A stretch of 64,000 bases of DNA from the NCBI GenBank assembly GCA_964587815.1, contig CAZPMH010000011.1, forward strand, positions 4,209-68,208, read 5' to 3'. Shown here in pieces: positions 34,337 to 43,087 of the stretch (its first letter is position 1; each line of letters opens with the position of its first letter). The notes below the pieces were generated by a model, which was not told where the DNA came from, made no database searches, and saw only the letters and a program-made list of their open reading frames with translations. Origin of the DNA: UBA1672 sp964587815 (GTDB lineage Bacteria > Pseudomonadota > Alphaproteobacteria > Micavibrionales > Micavibrionaceae). The translations under genes and the position numbers were made by a program.

Positions 34337-34419
34337 TTTTATGCCTTACTGTGTGTCAAAATTATCTCAGCTATGTTACATATCGTCTTGATACGGCAGT
34401 GTAAAGAAAGATTAGCTTT

Positions 34420-35151
34420 ATGGCAAAGACATATCACGCGGCAATGATTGTGATTGGGAACGAGATTCTGTCAGGGCGGACGCAGGATAAGAACATCAAT
34501 TATCTTGCGCTGAAGCTGAATGACGCAGGGGTGCAGTTGCGTGAGGTTCGGGTTATTCCCGATGTGGAGCAGACGATTATTGATTGTGTGAATGAGATGC
34601 GCGCGCGGTATGATTACGTGTTTACAAGCGGCGGTATCGGCCCGACGCATGATGATATTACCGCGGAGAGTATTTCAAAGGCGTTCGGCGTGCCTTGGGG
34701 CATTGATGATCGCGCCTATCAAATTTTATTGGATTATTACGGCGAAGAGGCGTTTTCCGATGCGCGCAAGAAGATGGCGATGATCCCCGAGGGGGCTGAT
34801 CTTATACCGAACCCCGTGTCTTCTGCGCCGGGGTTTCAGGTTGAAAATGTTTATGTTTTGGCGGGTGTGCCAACCGTGTTTCAGTCGATGGTCGATTACA
34901 TCGCGCTGGATTTGAAGGGTGGGGATATTGTGCATTCCCGCACTGTGTCTTCCCCTCACCCTGAGAGTGTGATGGCATCGCAGCTTGGTGAAATACAGGC
35001 GCGGTACGCGGATGTCGATATTGGCAGTTATCCGCATTTTCGCACCGGCTCATGGGCGGTGAATATTGTTTTGCGTTCGGTTGATGATGCCTTGTTAGAT
35101 GCGGCGGAAAAAGAAGTGGCCGAGATGGTTAAAGGGTTGGAAAAGCCATGA
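34420..35151 (+). CDS. CinA-type molybdopterin-binding domain protein
   Basis: A 243-residue MoCF_biosynth-domain protein, equal to the N-terminal half of CinA (competence/damage-inducible protein), without the C-terminal nicotinamide-nucleotide amidase domain. Signatures are VIGNEILSGRTQDKN and FTSGGIGPTHDDIT. Stand-alone forms are common in alphaproteobacteria and of uncertain function. The stop overlaps the flippase ATG (ATGA), so it is transcribed together with the polysaccharide genes that follow. Confidence 0.88.
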   Translation: MAKTYHAAMIVIGNEILSGRTQDKNINYLALKLNDAGVQLREVRVIPDVEQTIIDCVNEMRARYDYVFTSGGIGPTHDDITAESISKAFGVPWGIDDRAYQILLDYYGEEAFSDARKKMAMIPEGADLIPNPVSSAPGFQVENVYVLAGVPTVFQSMVDYIALDLKGGDIVHSRTVSSPHPESVMASQLGEIQARYADVDIGSYPHFRTGSWAVNIVLRSVDDALLDAAEKEVAEMVKGLEKP

Positions 35152-36383
35152 GCAAGAAAAGGCAGCTCCTTATTCGGTTGATTACGCTGGGCGATCAGGT
35201 TTGTTTTTCTGTGGCAAATTTTGTGCTGTCGATCACGTTGGCACGTTTTTTCAGCGAGACGGATGTGGCTGCCTTTGTCATTGGTATGTCAATTGCCTTG
35301 ACCATTCAGGGCATACAGCGCAATTGTTACGTGGTACAAAATGCAGTGCTGGCGCCTGAGATTTTAAGGCGGCGTGCGGCGCGTGTCATGGGGCAGCAGG
35401 CGATCGCGTGGGGTATTCTGGTCGGCTTTGAGTTGCTGGTTCTTCTGGCACTGTATTTGGGCGGTGTTGATACGTATTTCCTTCATATCGGTGTGGCGAC
35501 ATTGGCCTGTACGTTGATGTGTACGCAGCTGGAATTTGATCGCATTATGTTTGTGAAACACGATAAATACTGGCATGCGGCGGCGACCAGTGTCGGGTTT
35601 TTTCTGATGGTGTCTGTGCTGTTTTATATTTCTTATTCCACAGGTGGCTTGTCTTTTGCGGCAGTTATGGGGCTCGTGTCGCTGTATATGGTTGCGAAGA
35701 TGTTGTTTTTGTTCTTCTGCACGACATGGCCTGATTTTTTCTGGGGTTGGCGATTGCTGGTGCGGGATTTTAGGAAATATTTTAAAGCTTCTGTCGTGGG
35801 GGTCGTTGGGTATGCAGGATATAATCATGTGCCAGTTTTTATTCTGGGGTCTTTTGCAGCGCCGATACAGACAGCTGCCTTTGGTGTGATGCGCGGCCTT
35901 ATGCAGCCGTTACAAATTATTGTAAAGAGCCTTGATATTATTGATAAGAATGTTTTTCAGCGGCTTTCAAAAGAAGCGGGCGGCATGCGCCGTGTGTTCT
36001 TACGCCAACTGACATTATATAGCGCAGTTTCGGTCGGCGTTGTGGTGTGTGCTCTGGGCTTTGGTGGGGATATCATAAGACTGGCTTATGGTGAAAAATA
36101 TGTTGAATTTACGCATATTCTGGTCGGTTGGGCGATGATTTTTTCGATGTTGGCGATTACGCTGCCTTTGGAGACGGTGATCGTTAAATTGGGCGCGTTG
36201 AACAAGTATAATTATTTGCGCATCATCTCTGGCGTTGTCGGGGCGGTCTTATCGTTTGTTTTATTGGAGCCTTATGGCGCGATGGGCGCGGTGATGGCCT
36301 CCTTCGCAGGGTGGTTGGTTTCTGTGGTTGCGGCCTTTTGGTTGGTTCGCCCTGTTTTGAGAAAAGGGGGCGAGCATGGCTGA
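35148..36383 (+). CDS. polysaccharide flippase-like membrane protein (Wzx/MATE-like)
   Basis: A 411-residue protein with about 12 hydrophobic segments. It begins with a basic stretch and LGDQVCFSVANFVLSITLARFF, the usual start of Wzx/PST transporters, which move lipid-linked glycan units across the inner membrane. Basic residues in cytosolic loops fit the positive-inside rule. The start overlaps the previous stop by 4 bp, and its end overlaps the next gene by 8 bp. Its role as a flippase is inferred from fold and neighbours. Confidence 0.78.
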   Translation: MSKKRQLLIRLITLGDQVCFSVANFVLSITLARFFSETDVAAFVIGMSIALTIQGIQRNCYVVQNAVLAPEILRRRAARVMGQQAIAWGILVGFELLVLLALYLGGVDTYFLHIGVATLACTLMCTQLEFDRIMFVKHDKYWHAAATSVGFFLMVSVLFYISYSTGGLSFAAVMGLVSLYMVAKMLFLFFCTTWPDFFWGWRLLVRDFRKYFKASVVGVVGYAGYNHVPVFILGSFAAPIQTAAFGVMRGLMQPLQIIVKSLDIIDKNVFQRLSKEAGGMRRVFLRQLTLYSAVSVGVVVCALGFGGDIIRLAYGEKYVEFTHILVGWAMIFSMLAITLPLETVIVKLGALNKYNYLRIISGVVGAVLSFVLLEPYGAMGAVMASFAGWLVSVVAAFWLVRPVLRKGGEHG

Positions 36384-37662
36384 GTATGCACATGATGAGC
36401 CGCCACGCTCTATCCTTTCGCGTGTTGTAAGCGGGGACAGTTTTTGGTTTTTACTGTTCTTTACGTTTTTATTTACATCGCAAATGACGTTTCGCGGCTC
36501 TGATATTATTGCGGGCGGAACAACAGATTTTCAGGTTTTTATCAGGTTGGGTGTTTTGGCAGGGACGTTTGCGTTCCTTCTGTTTTATTACAAACGTTTT
36601 TTTCTGATGTTGCGCGAAGTGCCAATCTTTTTTCACTTCCTGCTTTTGATATTCCTGTTGGTCGTGACGGTTTTACCGCATGCGTTCAGCTTTTACAGCC
36701 TGTATTGTTTGGCCACCAATTTCATGATGTTTTATATCGTTGTTTTGTTCGTTGACCGATTGGGCATGGATAAGGCGCTTTATTATTATGCATGCGGTGT
36801 TGCGGTTTTTTGCGCCGTGGGCATGGCTTTTTATTATGCTTTCCCCGCGATTGGGCGGTACTGGTATTGGAATGAAGCGGGCGTTTTTTATCAAAGTACG
36901 CGGATGAGCGGGATTGCAGGCCATCCGAACACGCTTGGTTTTATGGCGGCGACGGCGATTTTGTCATTCTTTCATCTTGTCATGCAGCGTTACCAGATGT
37001 CGCGGCTTTTATATCTGGGCATGATTATTGTTTTTGCCTGCCTCATTCTTACGGATAGCCGCACGAGTTTGTTCGGTACGATTTTAATGTCGGGCATGTA
37101 TCTGGTTTTGTATTTGCGGATGACATGGGTTGCGATTTTGCTCGGTGTTTTTGCTGTCGCGTTTTTGCTGCTGTCGCTTGAGTTTTCTTGGGGGATTGTT
37201 GAAAATCTTCTGCTCAGCGTGTCGCGTTCAGGGTCAATTGAGGAAGTGACGAGCCTGACGGGGCGATCATACATTTGGGATCAGGTGGTTTTGTTTATTG
37301 AAAAACGGCCGATTATCGGGCACGGGCATGCAACGATGAGTACGGTTTTGTCAGCGCATAAAGATGAGGTCGGTTTTGAAGTCGGGCAGGCGCATAATAT
37401 ATATTTGCAGATGCTGTTTGCCGGAGGTTTTATCGGGTTTTTTATCTATATCATCGGCATTTTTGCAGCGCTGATCCCTTCTATCGTTATCTCCTATCAT
37501 AAGCGATATCCGTTTATGACATGTATCGTATTTTACATCATTCTGACAGGTTTTACGGAGACGATCATTTTGTCTACGGTTGCGAATAATGCGTATTTTG
37601 TTTTTGTTCTCGGCCTGGCGGGGGTCGCGGTTGAGAGTAGAAATATGAGGCTGAGAGGATAA
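36376..37662 (+). CDS. O-antigen ligase/polymerase family membrane protein (Wzy-like)
   Basis: A 428-residue protein with about 11-12 transmembrane segments and one long periplasmic loop. The loop carries the Wzy_C/WaaL pattern TGRSYIWDQVVLFIEKRPIIGHG, followed later by QAHNIYLQMLFAGGFIGF. Such proteins polymerise lipid-linked repeat units or ligate glycan to acceptors. RMSGIAGHPNTLGF is also typical. Together with the upstream flippase this suggests a Wzx/Wzy-type pathway. Confidence 0.85.
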   Translation: MAEYAHDEPPRSILSRVVSGDSFWFLLFFTFLFTSQMTFRGSDIIAGGTTDFQVFIRLGVLAGTFAFLLFYYKRFFLMLREVPIFFHFLLLIFLLVVTVLPHAFSFYSLYCLATNFMMFYIVVLFVDRLGMDKALYYYACGVAVFCAVGMAFYYAFPAIGRYWYWNEAGVFYQSTRMSGIAGHPNTLGFMAATAILSFFHLVMQRYQMSRLLYLGMIIVFACLILTDSRTSLFGTILMSGMYLVLYLRMTWVAILLGVFAVAFLLLSLEFSWGIVENLLLSVSRSGSIEEVTSLTGRSYIWDQVVLFIEKRPIIGHGHATMSTVLSAHKDEVGFEVGQAHNIYLQMLFAGGFIGFFIYIIGIFAALIPSIVISYHKRYPFMTCIVFYIILTGFTETIILSTVANNAYFVFVLGLAGVAVESRNMRLRG

Positions 37663-37753
37663 AGGCTACGGTTTTAGGGTTTTTATTTTTGCGTTTATGT
37701 TATAGGTTTATGTGTGTTTTTTAACTCTGCGTTTTTCGATTTTTAGGTGACCC

Positions 37754-38926
37754 ATGGCTAAACCCATTATTGTTCATATTACGGCCGATTATCCGGATGT
37801 TATGGAGGCAGGGAAGACCAGTGCGGTCAAAAATCTGGTCGAGGGTACGAGCAGCAAATACAGGCACATCGTTTATTCTATTAACCGTGTGAGCGCTCTT
37901 GGCGGTTTTGCCTCTATGGAGTTTGGTAAAGATCGTATTGCGCTGGCCTATGGCGCGTTGCCGAAAGGTGTGATGTGGGAAAAGAATTTGCCCGAGGTTG
38001 CGCGATGGATTAGGGCGGATTTACAAAAACGCAATATCATTCCTGACCTTATCGAAGCGCATAAATACACCGTTGAGGGCGTGATCGGGTTCGACCTTTC
38101 CAAGTCTTTTCGCTGTCCGCTGATTTGTGATATTCAGGGCTATACTGACGTTAATATTTTGAATAAGAAAATTGCCCTGCGTGGTATTTATCGCGAGATG
38201 GCGCAGCATGTTTCGGCTGTTCTTCCCTATGCGCCGTGGCCGATTGCCGCTTTTCAAGAAGCGGTTGGTCTGGATCGGGCGAAGTGTACGTATCTGCCCG
38301 TTGTTCCGGGACTTGATAGCATGCAGGCCGCGCCTGTTATTGAAGAAAATAAGATGGTGAGTGTTTTTCATCTGGATGGGTGGGATAATAAGAATTTTGA
38401 AGGCATGGCTTTGGCTGTTCGGAAGTTGGTGGATACACATTTCGAAGCGCATAAGGCGTTGTCTCTGGATATTTACGGACGTGGCTCGGCGCAGACCGTT
38501 CTTACGTTGGAGAAATTTATACGAAAGCATGATTTGCAAGACCATGTGCGCCTTATGGGGCCGATTGAAAATAAGAAAATGCCGAAGATGTTTTCTGATT
38601 ATGCGGCGTTTGTGTTGCCGTCGAAGAGCGAGTCATACGGTTTGGTGTTCGCCGAGGCGTTATTTTCAGGGTTGCCTGTTTTATGTAATGCGCATCGCGG
38701 CATTTCGGGCTATTTCAATTTTGATGACATCGGTGCGGGATGTGATGCGAACAGTGTACGCAGCATTGCCGTGGGCATGTCTCAGATCTTATTAAAACAA
38801 GAAGAGCTGAAGGCGAAAATTGCGCAGAAGCAAAAAGACGGTGATTTTGACCTGATGCTTAAGAAGAATATTCTGAAAACTTATAAAGACACACTCGACG
38901 GCGTTTTAAAGGACGCAAAATCCTAA
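37754..38926 (+). CDS. glycosyltransferase family 4
   Basis: A 390-residue GT-B glycosyltransferase of the cytosol. The C-terminal nucleotide-sugar binding half has the GT4 layout: FHLDGWDNKNFEGM, LMGPIENKKMPKMFSDY, and LPSKSESYGLVFAEALFSGLPVL with the E-x7-E motif. The sugar donor cannot be inferred. It lies 92 bp after the polymerase gene and 1 bp before the next transferase, so it is in the same polysaccharide operon. Confidence 0.87.
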   Translation: MAKPIIVHITADYPDVMEAGKTSAVKNLVEGTSSKYRHIVYSINRVSALGGFASMEFGKDRIALAYGALPKGVMWEKNLPEVARWIRADLQKRNIIPDLIEAHKYTVEGVIGFDLSKSFRCPLICDIQGYTDVNILNKKIALRGIYREMAQHVSAVLPYAPWPIAAFQEAVGLDRAKCTYLPVVPGLDSMQAAPVIEENKMVSVFHLDGWDNKNFEGMALAVRKLVDTHFEAHKALSLDIYGRGSAQTVLTLEKFIRKHDLQDHVRLMGPIENKKMPKMFSDYAAFVLPSKSESYGLVFAEALFSGLPVLCNAHRGISGYFNFDDIGAGCDANSVRSIAVGMSQILLKQEELKAKIAQKQKDGDFDLMLKKNILKTYKDTLDGVLKDAKS

Positions 38927-38927
38927 C

Positions 38928-39941
38928 ATGGCGGATATCATAGAAAAAAAACCAAAGGTTTGCTTTGTTGCATCCGGTGGCGGGCATCTTCGACAGCTTT
39001 TGCAGCTCTCTGATCTTTGGGGGCGCTACCCTTATTATTTTGTGACGGAAGAAACGTCGTTGGGCAAAAGTTTGATGGCCGGTCATCAAACGCGCTTTGT
39101 TCCGCATTTTGCGTTCGGCCAGCGTAAGTCAGACGGTTGGTTGAAGTTTTTTTGGAGCGGTTTTAAAAATGCAATCGTGTCTACGGGGCATTTCTTTAAA
39201 GAACGTCCCGATGTTGTGATTACGTCAGGTGCGGGCGCAGCGTTCGTGACGTTGTTGTGGGCGCGGCTGTTGCGTAAGAAAATTGTTTATATTGAATCTA
39301 TTGCTCGGGTGACGGAAGTTTCGTTGTTCGGTCGGTTGGCGCAAAAGCATGCCGGCCTGATTATTGTACAGTGGCCGAGCATGGAAGAACTGATTGACGG
39401 CGCGACATATTGTTCGCCCTTGGTTGTTGATGATTTGAAGGAAGAGCGGGAGCGTAAGGGCGTTCTGGTGACGGTTGGCACGGTTATGCCGTTTGATCGT
39501 ATGGTTGCAGGTGTTGAAAGCTTGCTTTCTGCAGGCAAGATTGAGGGGCCTGTTGCCGCGCAGATCGGTGAGAGTAAGCGCTCTTTTTCTGATATTGAGG
39601 CGTTTGAAAGTTGTTCGTTTGAGGATTTGAATGCGCGTATGCATGCGGCAGATGTTATCGTTTGTCACGGTGGCTCGGGTTCAATTCTCGGGGCGTTGAA
39701 GGCAGGTGCGCATGTGGTTGCGATGGCGCGTTTATCTGAATATGGTGAGCATTATGACGATCATCAAAAGGACATCACACAGGCCTTTGCCGATATGGAT
39801 TTGATTTCCGTTGCTGCGGATGAGAATGACATTGAACGCGCGATTACGGAGGCGAAGGCGCGGCCACGGCGAACGGTGAATATTGATTGTTCAGATTATG
39901 TTCGTTTGATTGAAGATTTTATCGCGGGTAAAAAGACTTAA
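38928..39941 (+). CDS. fused Alg14-Alg13-type (PssD-PssE-like) glycosyltransferase
   Basis: A 337-residue protein combining two halves that are usually separate. Residues ~10-165 match the Alg14/PssD membrane-anchoring half: FVASGGGHLRQLLQL, TSGAGAAFVTLLWARLL and YIESIARV. Residues ~175-330 match the Alg13/PssE catalytic half (GT28 C-terminal): VTVGTVMPFDRMV, CHGGSGSILGALKAGAHVVAM and EHYDDHQKDI. PssD/PssE add glucuronic acid as the second sugar in rhizobial exopolysaccharide; the same role is possible here but not proven. It directly follows the GT4 gene. Confidence 0.83.
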   Translation: MADIIEKKPKVCFVASGGGHLRQLLQLSDLWGRYPYYFVTEETSLGKSLMAGHQTRFVPHFAFGQRKSDGWLKFFWSGFKNAIVSTGHFFKERPDVVITSGAGAAFVTLLWARLLRKKIVYIESIARVTEVSLFGRLAQKHAGLIIVQWPSMEELIDGATYCSPLVVDDLKEERERKGVLVTVGTVMPFDRMVAGVESLLSAGKIEGPVAAQIGESKRSFSDIEAFESCSFEDLNARMHAADVIVCHGGSGSILGALKAGAHVVAMARLSEYGEHYDDHQKDITQAFADMDLISVAADENDIERAITEAKARPRRTVNIDCSDYVRLIEDFIAGKKT

Positions 39942-39958
39942 AATAAAGGGAGAGTGTT

Positions 39959-40561
39959 ATGACTGAAGCAAAGAAAGATGAGGCGGTTGAAGCCAAAGAA
40001 GAGCAACCGAAACAAAATGAAGCTGAGGCTGTAAAGCAAGATGCGCCTGCGAATGATGAGCCGCAAGAGGAGAAGAAAAAAGAAGATATCTTCACCTGTA
40101 TTAAGAAATACGGGTTTGTACCAACGATGCGTACGCGTCTTCGAGCCACAGTGATCGAGTTACGCCGTTTGTATCTTGTGAAGGTGTGGGGGATGGATAT
40201 TCACCCTGATACGCTGATCTCGTTGCAAGTTAATTTGGATCGGACGTACCCGAAAGGAATTCATGTGGGGGAGGGAACCGCGATTTCGTTTGGTGCGGTT
40301 ATTTTGACGCATGATTATATTCGCGGTGTACATGTTGATACGCATATCGGTAAATATTGCCAAGTCGGCGCGCGCAGTATTGTGATGCCCGGTTTGACCA
40401 TTGGTGATCATAGCGTAATTGGTGCGGGTACGGTCGTTACGAAAGATGTACCGCCAAATTCACTTGTTGTCGGTAATCCGGGTAAGATTATTCGCACCGA
40501 GATCATGACGGAGCATTGGGGTAAGATTACCGATAAAGGGAATGCCGCGCCGAAGAAATAA
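39959..40561 (+). CDS. hexapeptide-repeat acyltransferase
   Basis: A 200-residue protein with left-handed beta-helix repeats of the LbH acetyltransferase family (IHVGEGTAISFGAVILTHD, IGKYCQVGARSIVMPGLTIG, VIGAGTVVTKDVPPNSLVVG and NPGKII). These enzymes transfer acetyl or similar groups to sugars. The first ~45 residues are an unusual highly charged Glu/Lys/Gln-rich stretch (DEAVEAKEEQPKQNEAEAV) with no counterpart in the family. It probably decorates the polysaccharide made by this operon. Confidence 0.88.
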   Translation: MTEAKKDEAVEAKEEQPKQNEAEAVKQDAPANDEPQEEKKKEDIFTCIKKYGFVPTMRTRLRATVIELRRLYLVKVWGMDIHPDTLISLQVNLDRTYPKGIHVGEGTAISFGAVILTHDYIRGVHVDTHIGKYCQVGARSIVMPGLTIGDHSVIGAGTVVTKDVPPNSLVVGNPGKIIRTEIMTEHWGKITDKGNAAPKK

Positions 40562-40600
40562 GAGCGGTTTCTACTTTAGCTTCGGTCGTTTTTTCATTTA

Positions 40601-42088
40601 TTAATATGCGCCGTCGTCGCCCAAGATGACTTTCAGGGTTTTAATCATAATCACGATATCGCCCCAGACGGACCAGTTGCGGGCATACCATGCATCCCAG
40701 TAGATGCGGCGTTGGAAGCTGGTGTCGTTGCGGCCTGAGACTTGCCACAGACCTGTGATGCCCGGGCGTAGTTTATAATACGCATCAATTTGATCGCCGA
40801 ACAATTCGACTTCATCTTGCAGAATAGGGCGCGGGCCAACAAGGCTCATATCGCCTTTGATGACGTTCCAAAGCTGCGGCAGTTCGTCGATGCTGGTTTT
40901 GCGGATGATGCGCGCGGTTTTGGTTTTGACGCGCGGGTCGGGCTGTTTCAGCTTGCGGTAAATTTCCCATTCTTTTTTCGCTTCGGGGTCTCTTTCAAGT
41001 AGCTCATAGAGCAAATGGTCGGAGTTCGGTTCCATTGACTGGAATTTCCAGCATTTGAATTTCTTGCCGTTTTTCCCGACTCGTTTGCCGCCGTAGAACA
41101 GGCTACCGCCTTGTCCTTCAACTTTTAGCATGATCGCGACGATAAGCATAATCGGCAAGAAAACAAGCATCGCGATTGAGGCGATGGTGATATCCATGGT
41201 TCTTTTTATAAAACGCCCAACGGGAGAGGGGGCTGACCTTTTTGCATGCAACAGCATGATGTCGTAGCCGAAGAAGTAGCGTGGCTCCATGTCGAACATA
41301 CTGATACGAGAGATCGGCGGAACGATGGCGTATAATGCGCCTAAGTCCGTAAGTGCCTTGATAAGGCTGTCCCGTTCTTCTCCACGGAAGGTTTCCAAAG
41401 AGATTACAAAGAAATTATCGATGTTTTCTGCGATGTATTTTGGGTAATCGATTTTTTTGCGTAAAACGTGAATATTCTCATATTTTTGTGGAATTGAGTT
41501 TTTGCAGAACTCTCGATCCTTGCGGTCTCTTAAAGAAACCGTTTCGATTTTGTAGCCTGTGTACGTGTCGGTGCTGAATGCGTAGAGCATGTTTGTGACC
41601 GTGTCGATATCCCCGATAACTATTGTAGGGATTCGCCATAAATCGTTGTTGCGCGCAATGCGGAAGACGATTTGTCTGGCCAGGATTGTCAGGAAGAAGA
41701 CGTAAATCCAGCTTAGGGCGATCATCAGACGAGAGAATGACATGTCGAGCGCAAAGCGTGTAAAGCCGTCAATGATGAGGGCGATTAAGCATATTGAAAG
41801 GACGCTTTGAACTTGGCTCCACCATGGTACGCGCTGTGTGTAGTGCCCTTTATTGTAAAACATGAACAGCACAATCGGGCACATCCATATGAAGAACAGA
41901 TCATGCAGGTCTGCGTAGTCATAGAGCGACTTATTGTATATTTCCGGAAAGAAGTAATCTTTTAAAAACTGCGCGCTGTAGAAAGCGAGGATGAAAGAAG
42001 AGCTCATCGCGATAACATCGGCGAAAAACAGCGTTAAGCTGACAGTTTCCTTCACCAGTGGTTTTTTCTTTATTTGCCCGTTATTCAC
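40601..42088 (-). CDS. polyprenyl-phosphate glycosylphosphotransferase (PHPT; WcaJ/ExoY-like)
   Basis: A 495-residue initiating sugar-phosphate transferase. It has four N-terminal transmembrane segments, a soluble central domain, and a C-terminal catalytic domain after one more hydrophobic segment (KRTMDITIASIAMLVFLP). Conserved motifs are CWKFQSM, RKTSIDELPQLWNVIKGDMS, LVGPRP and RPGITGLWQVSGR. It loads the first sugar onto undecaprenyl phosphate. It is oriented opposite to the operon at 34.4-40.6 kb and shares the block with wza/wzc-like genes. Confidence 0.93.
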   Translation of the reverse strand: MNNGQIKKKPLVKETVSLTLFFADVIAMSSSFILAFYSAQFLKDYFFPEIYNKSLYDYADLHDLFFIWMCPIVLFMFYNKGHYTQRVPWWSQVQSVLSICLIALIIDGFTRFALDMSFSRLMIALSWIYVFFLTILARQIVFRIARNNDLWRIPTIVIGDIDTVTNMLYAFSTDTYTGYKIETVSLRDRKDREFCKNSIPQKYENIHVLRKKIDYPKYIAENIDNFFVISLETFRGEERDSLIKALTDLGALYAIVPPISRISMFDMEPRYFFGYDIMLLHAKRSAPSPVGRFIKRTMDITIASIAMLVFLPIMLIVAIMLKVEGQGGSLFYGGKRVGKNGKKFKCWKFQSMEPNSDHLLYELLERDPEAKKEWEIYRKLKQPDPRVKTKTARIIRKTSIDELPQLWNVIKGDMSLVGPRPILQDEVELFGDQIDAYYKLRPGITGLWQVSGRNDTSFQRRIYWDAWYARNWSVWGDIVIMIKTLKVILGDDGAY

Positions 42089-42364
42089 ACATTTACCTTT
42101 ATTCTTTTTTATGCCGCCACTTTATCCAAATTTTTGTGTGTTGCAACATATCCTTTTAAGATTGCCGTACCATGCAATTAACAGGCCTGAAATATCTACA
42201 TTCTTATGGTTGTTTTATTGTACTTTTCATTTTTACTTTGTGATGTATTTCAGCTTTTTATATTATGCGTAACCTTATTTTTGGTACGGATAATTTTGCC
42301 GTTGGGGTAGGCATAATTTTCTCTATTTCCATAGAGCCGGTTTTCCGGAGGAGGCGGCCAACGT

Positions 42365-43006
42365 TTAAAAGAAGCGCTGTTTGATTTTGATGGAGTCGCC
42401 GGGCAAAATTTCAGTGAGCTCGTCAGCCTTGATTCTGATTTTTTCACCATCAACTTTGCGGATGATTGTGGCCTTATCCTTCACAGCGCGTGGCGTGTAG
42501 CCACCCGCGATTGCGATGGCCTTGAAGAGGTCTAGGCCCGGTTCATATTCATAGCTGCCCGGGTTTTTGACTTCACCTAAGATATAGAATGGTGTGAGCG
42601 TTATTACTTCTACGGTGACTTTCGGTGCGTTGAAATAATCGCCGTCGATTAGTGCGCTTGTTATTCTGTCTTGTAGGTCAAGTTTGTTCAGGCCTTCGGT
42701 GCTGATCTCACCAATCAGGGGCATTGTGATATAATTATTTGAGCTGATTTTAAATTCACCTGTCAGGTCTTCGACACCGAAAACATAGATGCGAAGCAGG
42801 TCGCCTGCCTTCAGTTCGTAATTAAAATCGCCGATATTCTGACGGGTTGAAACAGGGTTGATTGTCTGCGTATTCAATTCTTTTTGTGCGAGGATTTTAT
42901 TTGTCACATCCTCATTCGTTGTGTCTTGTGCAAACGCGGTGTTTGCTGATACGAAGATCAGGCAGATCCAGATTGTTTTCAAAATAACATGATATGAAAG
43001 GCGCAT
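42365..43006 (-). CDS. polysaccharide export protein (Wza-like, SLBB)
   Basis: A 213-residue periplasmic/outer-membrane export protein. The signal peptide runs to about residue 26 (TAFA before QDTT) with no lipobox. The Poly_export domain is YELKAGDLLRIYVFGVEDLTGEFKISSNNYITMPLIGEI in character (motif AGDLLRI through MPLIG), followed by an SLBB-type strand set (FYILGEVKNPGSYEYEPGLDLFKAIAIAGG). It lacks the C-terminal transmembrane helix of E. coli Wza, as do many GumB-like forms. It follows the Wzc-like gene by 81 bp. The 276-bp gap to the PHPT gene has no gene I can support. Confidence 0.9.
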   Translation of the reverse strand: MRLSYHVILKTIWICLIFVSANTAFAQDTTNEDVTNKILAQKELNTQTINPVSTRQNIGDFNYELKAGDLLRIYVFGVEDLTGEFKISSNNYITMPLIGEISTEGLNKLDLQDRITSALIDGDYFNAPKVTVEVITLTPFYILGEVKNPGSYEYEPGLDLFKAIAIAGGYTPRAVKDKATIIRKVDGEKIRIKADELTEILPGDSIKIKQRFF

Positions 43007-43087
43007 TTTATGTCCCGTTTTTTATTTTCTGTTTGTGTTTTGCGTATGTAAACTAATCAATTTTGCGATTAATTTAAAGTTTTTTCG

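Noticed and set aside
42250..42453. Open frame overlapping the start of the Wza-like gene's downstream region
   Set aside because: It runs out of frame through the end of the Wza-like gene, has no ribosome site and shows no protein-like pattern.
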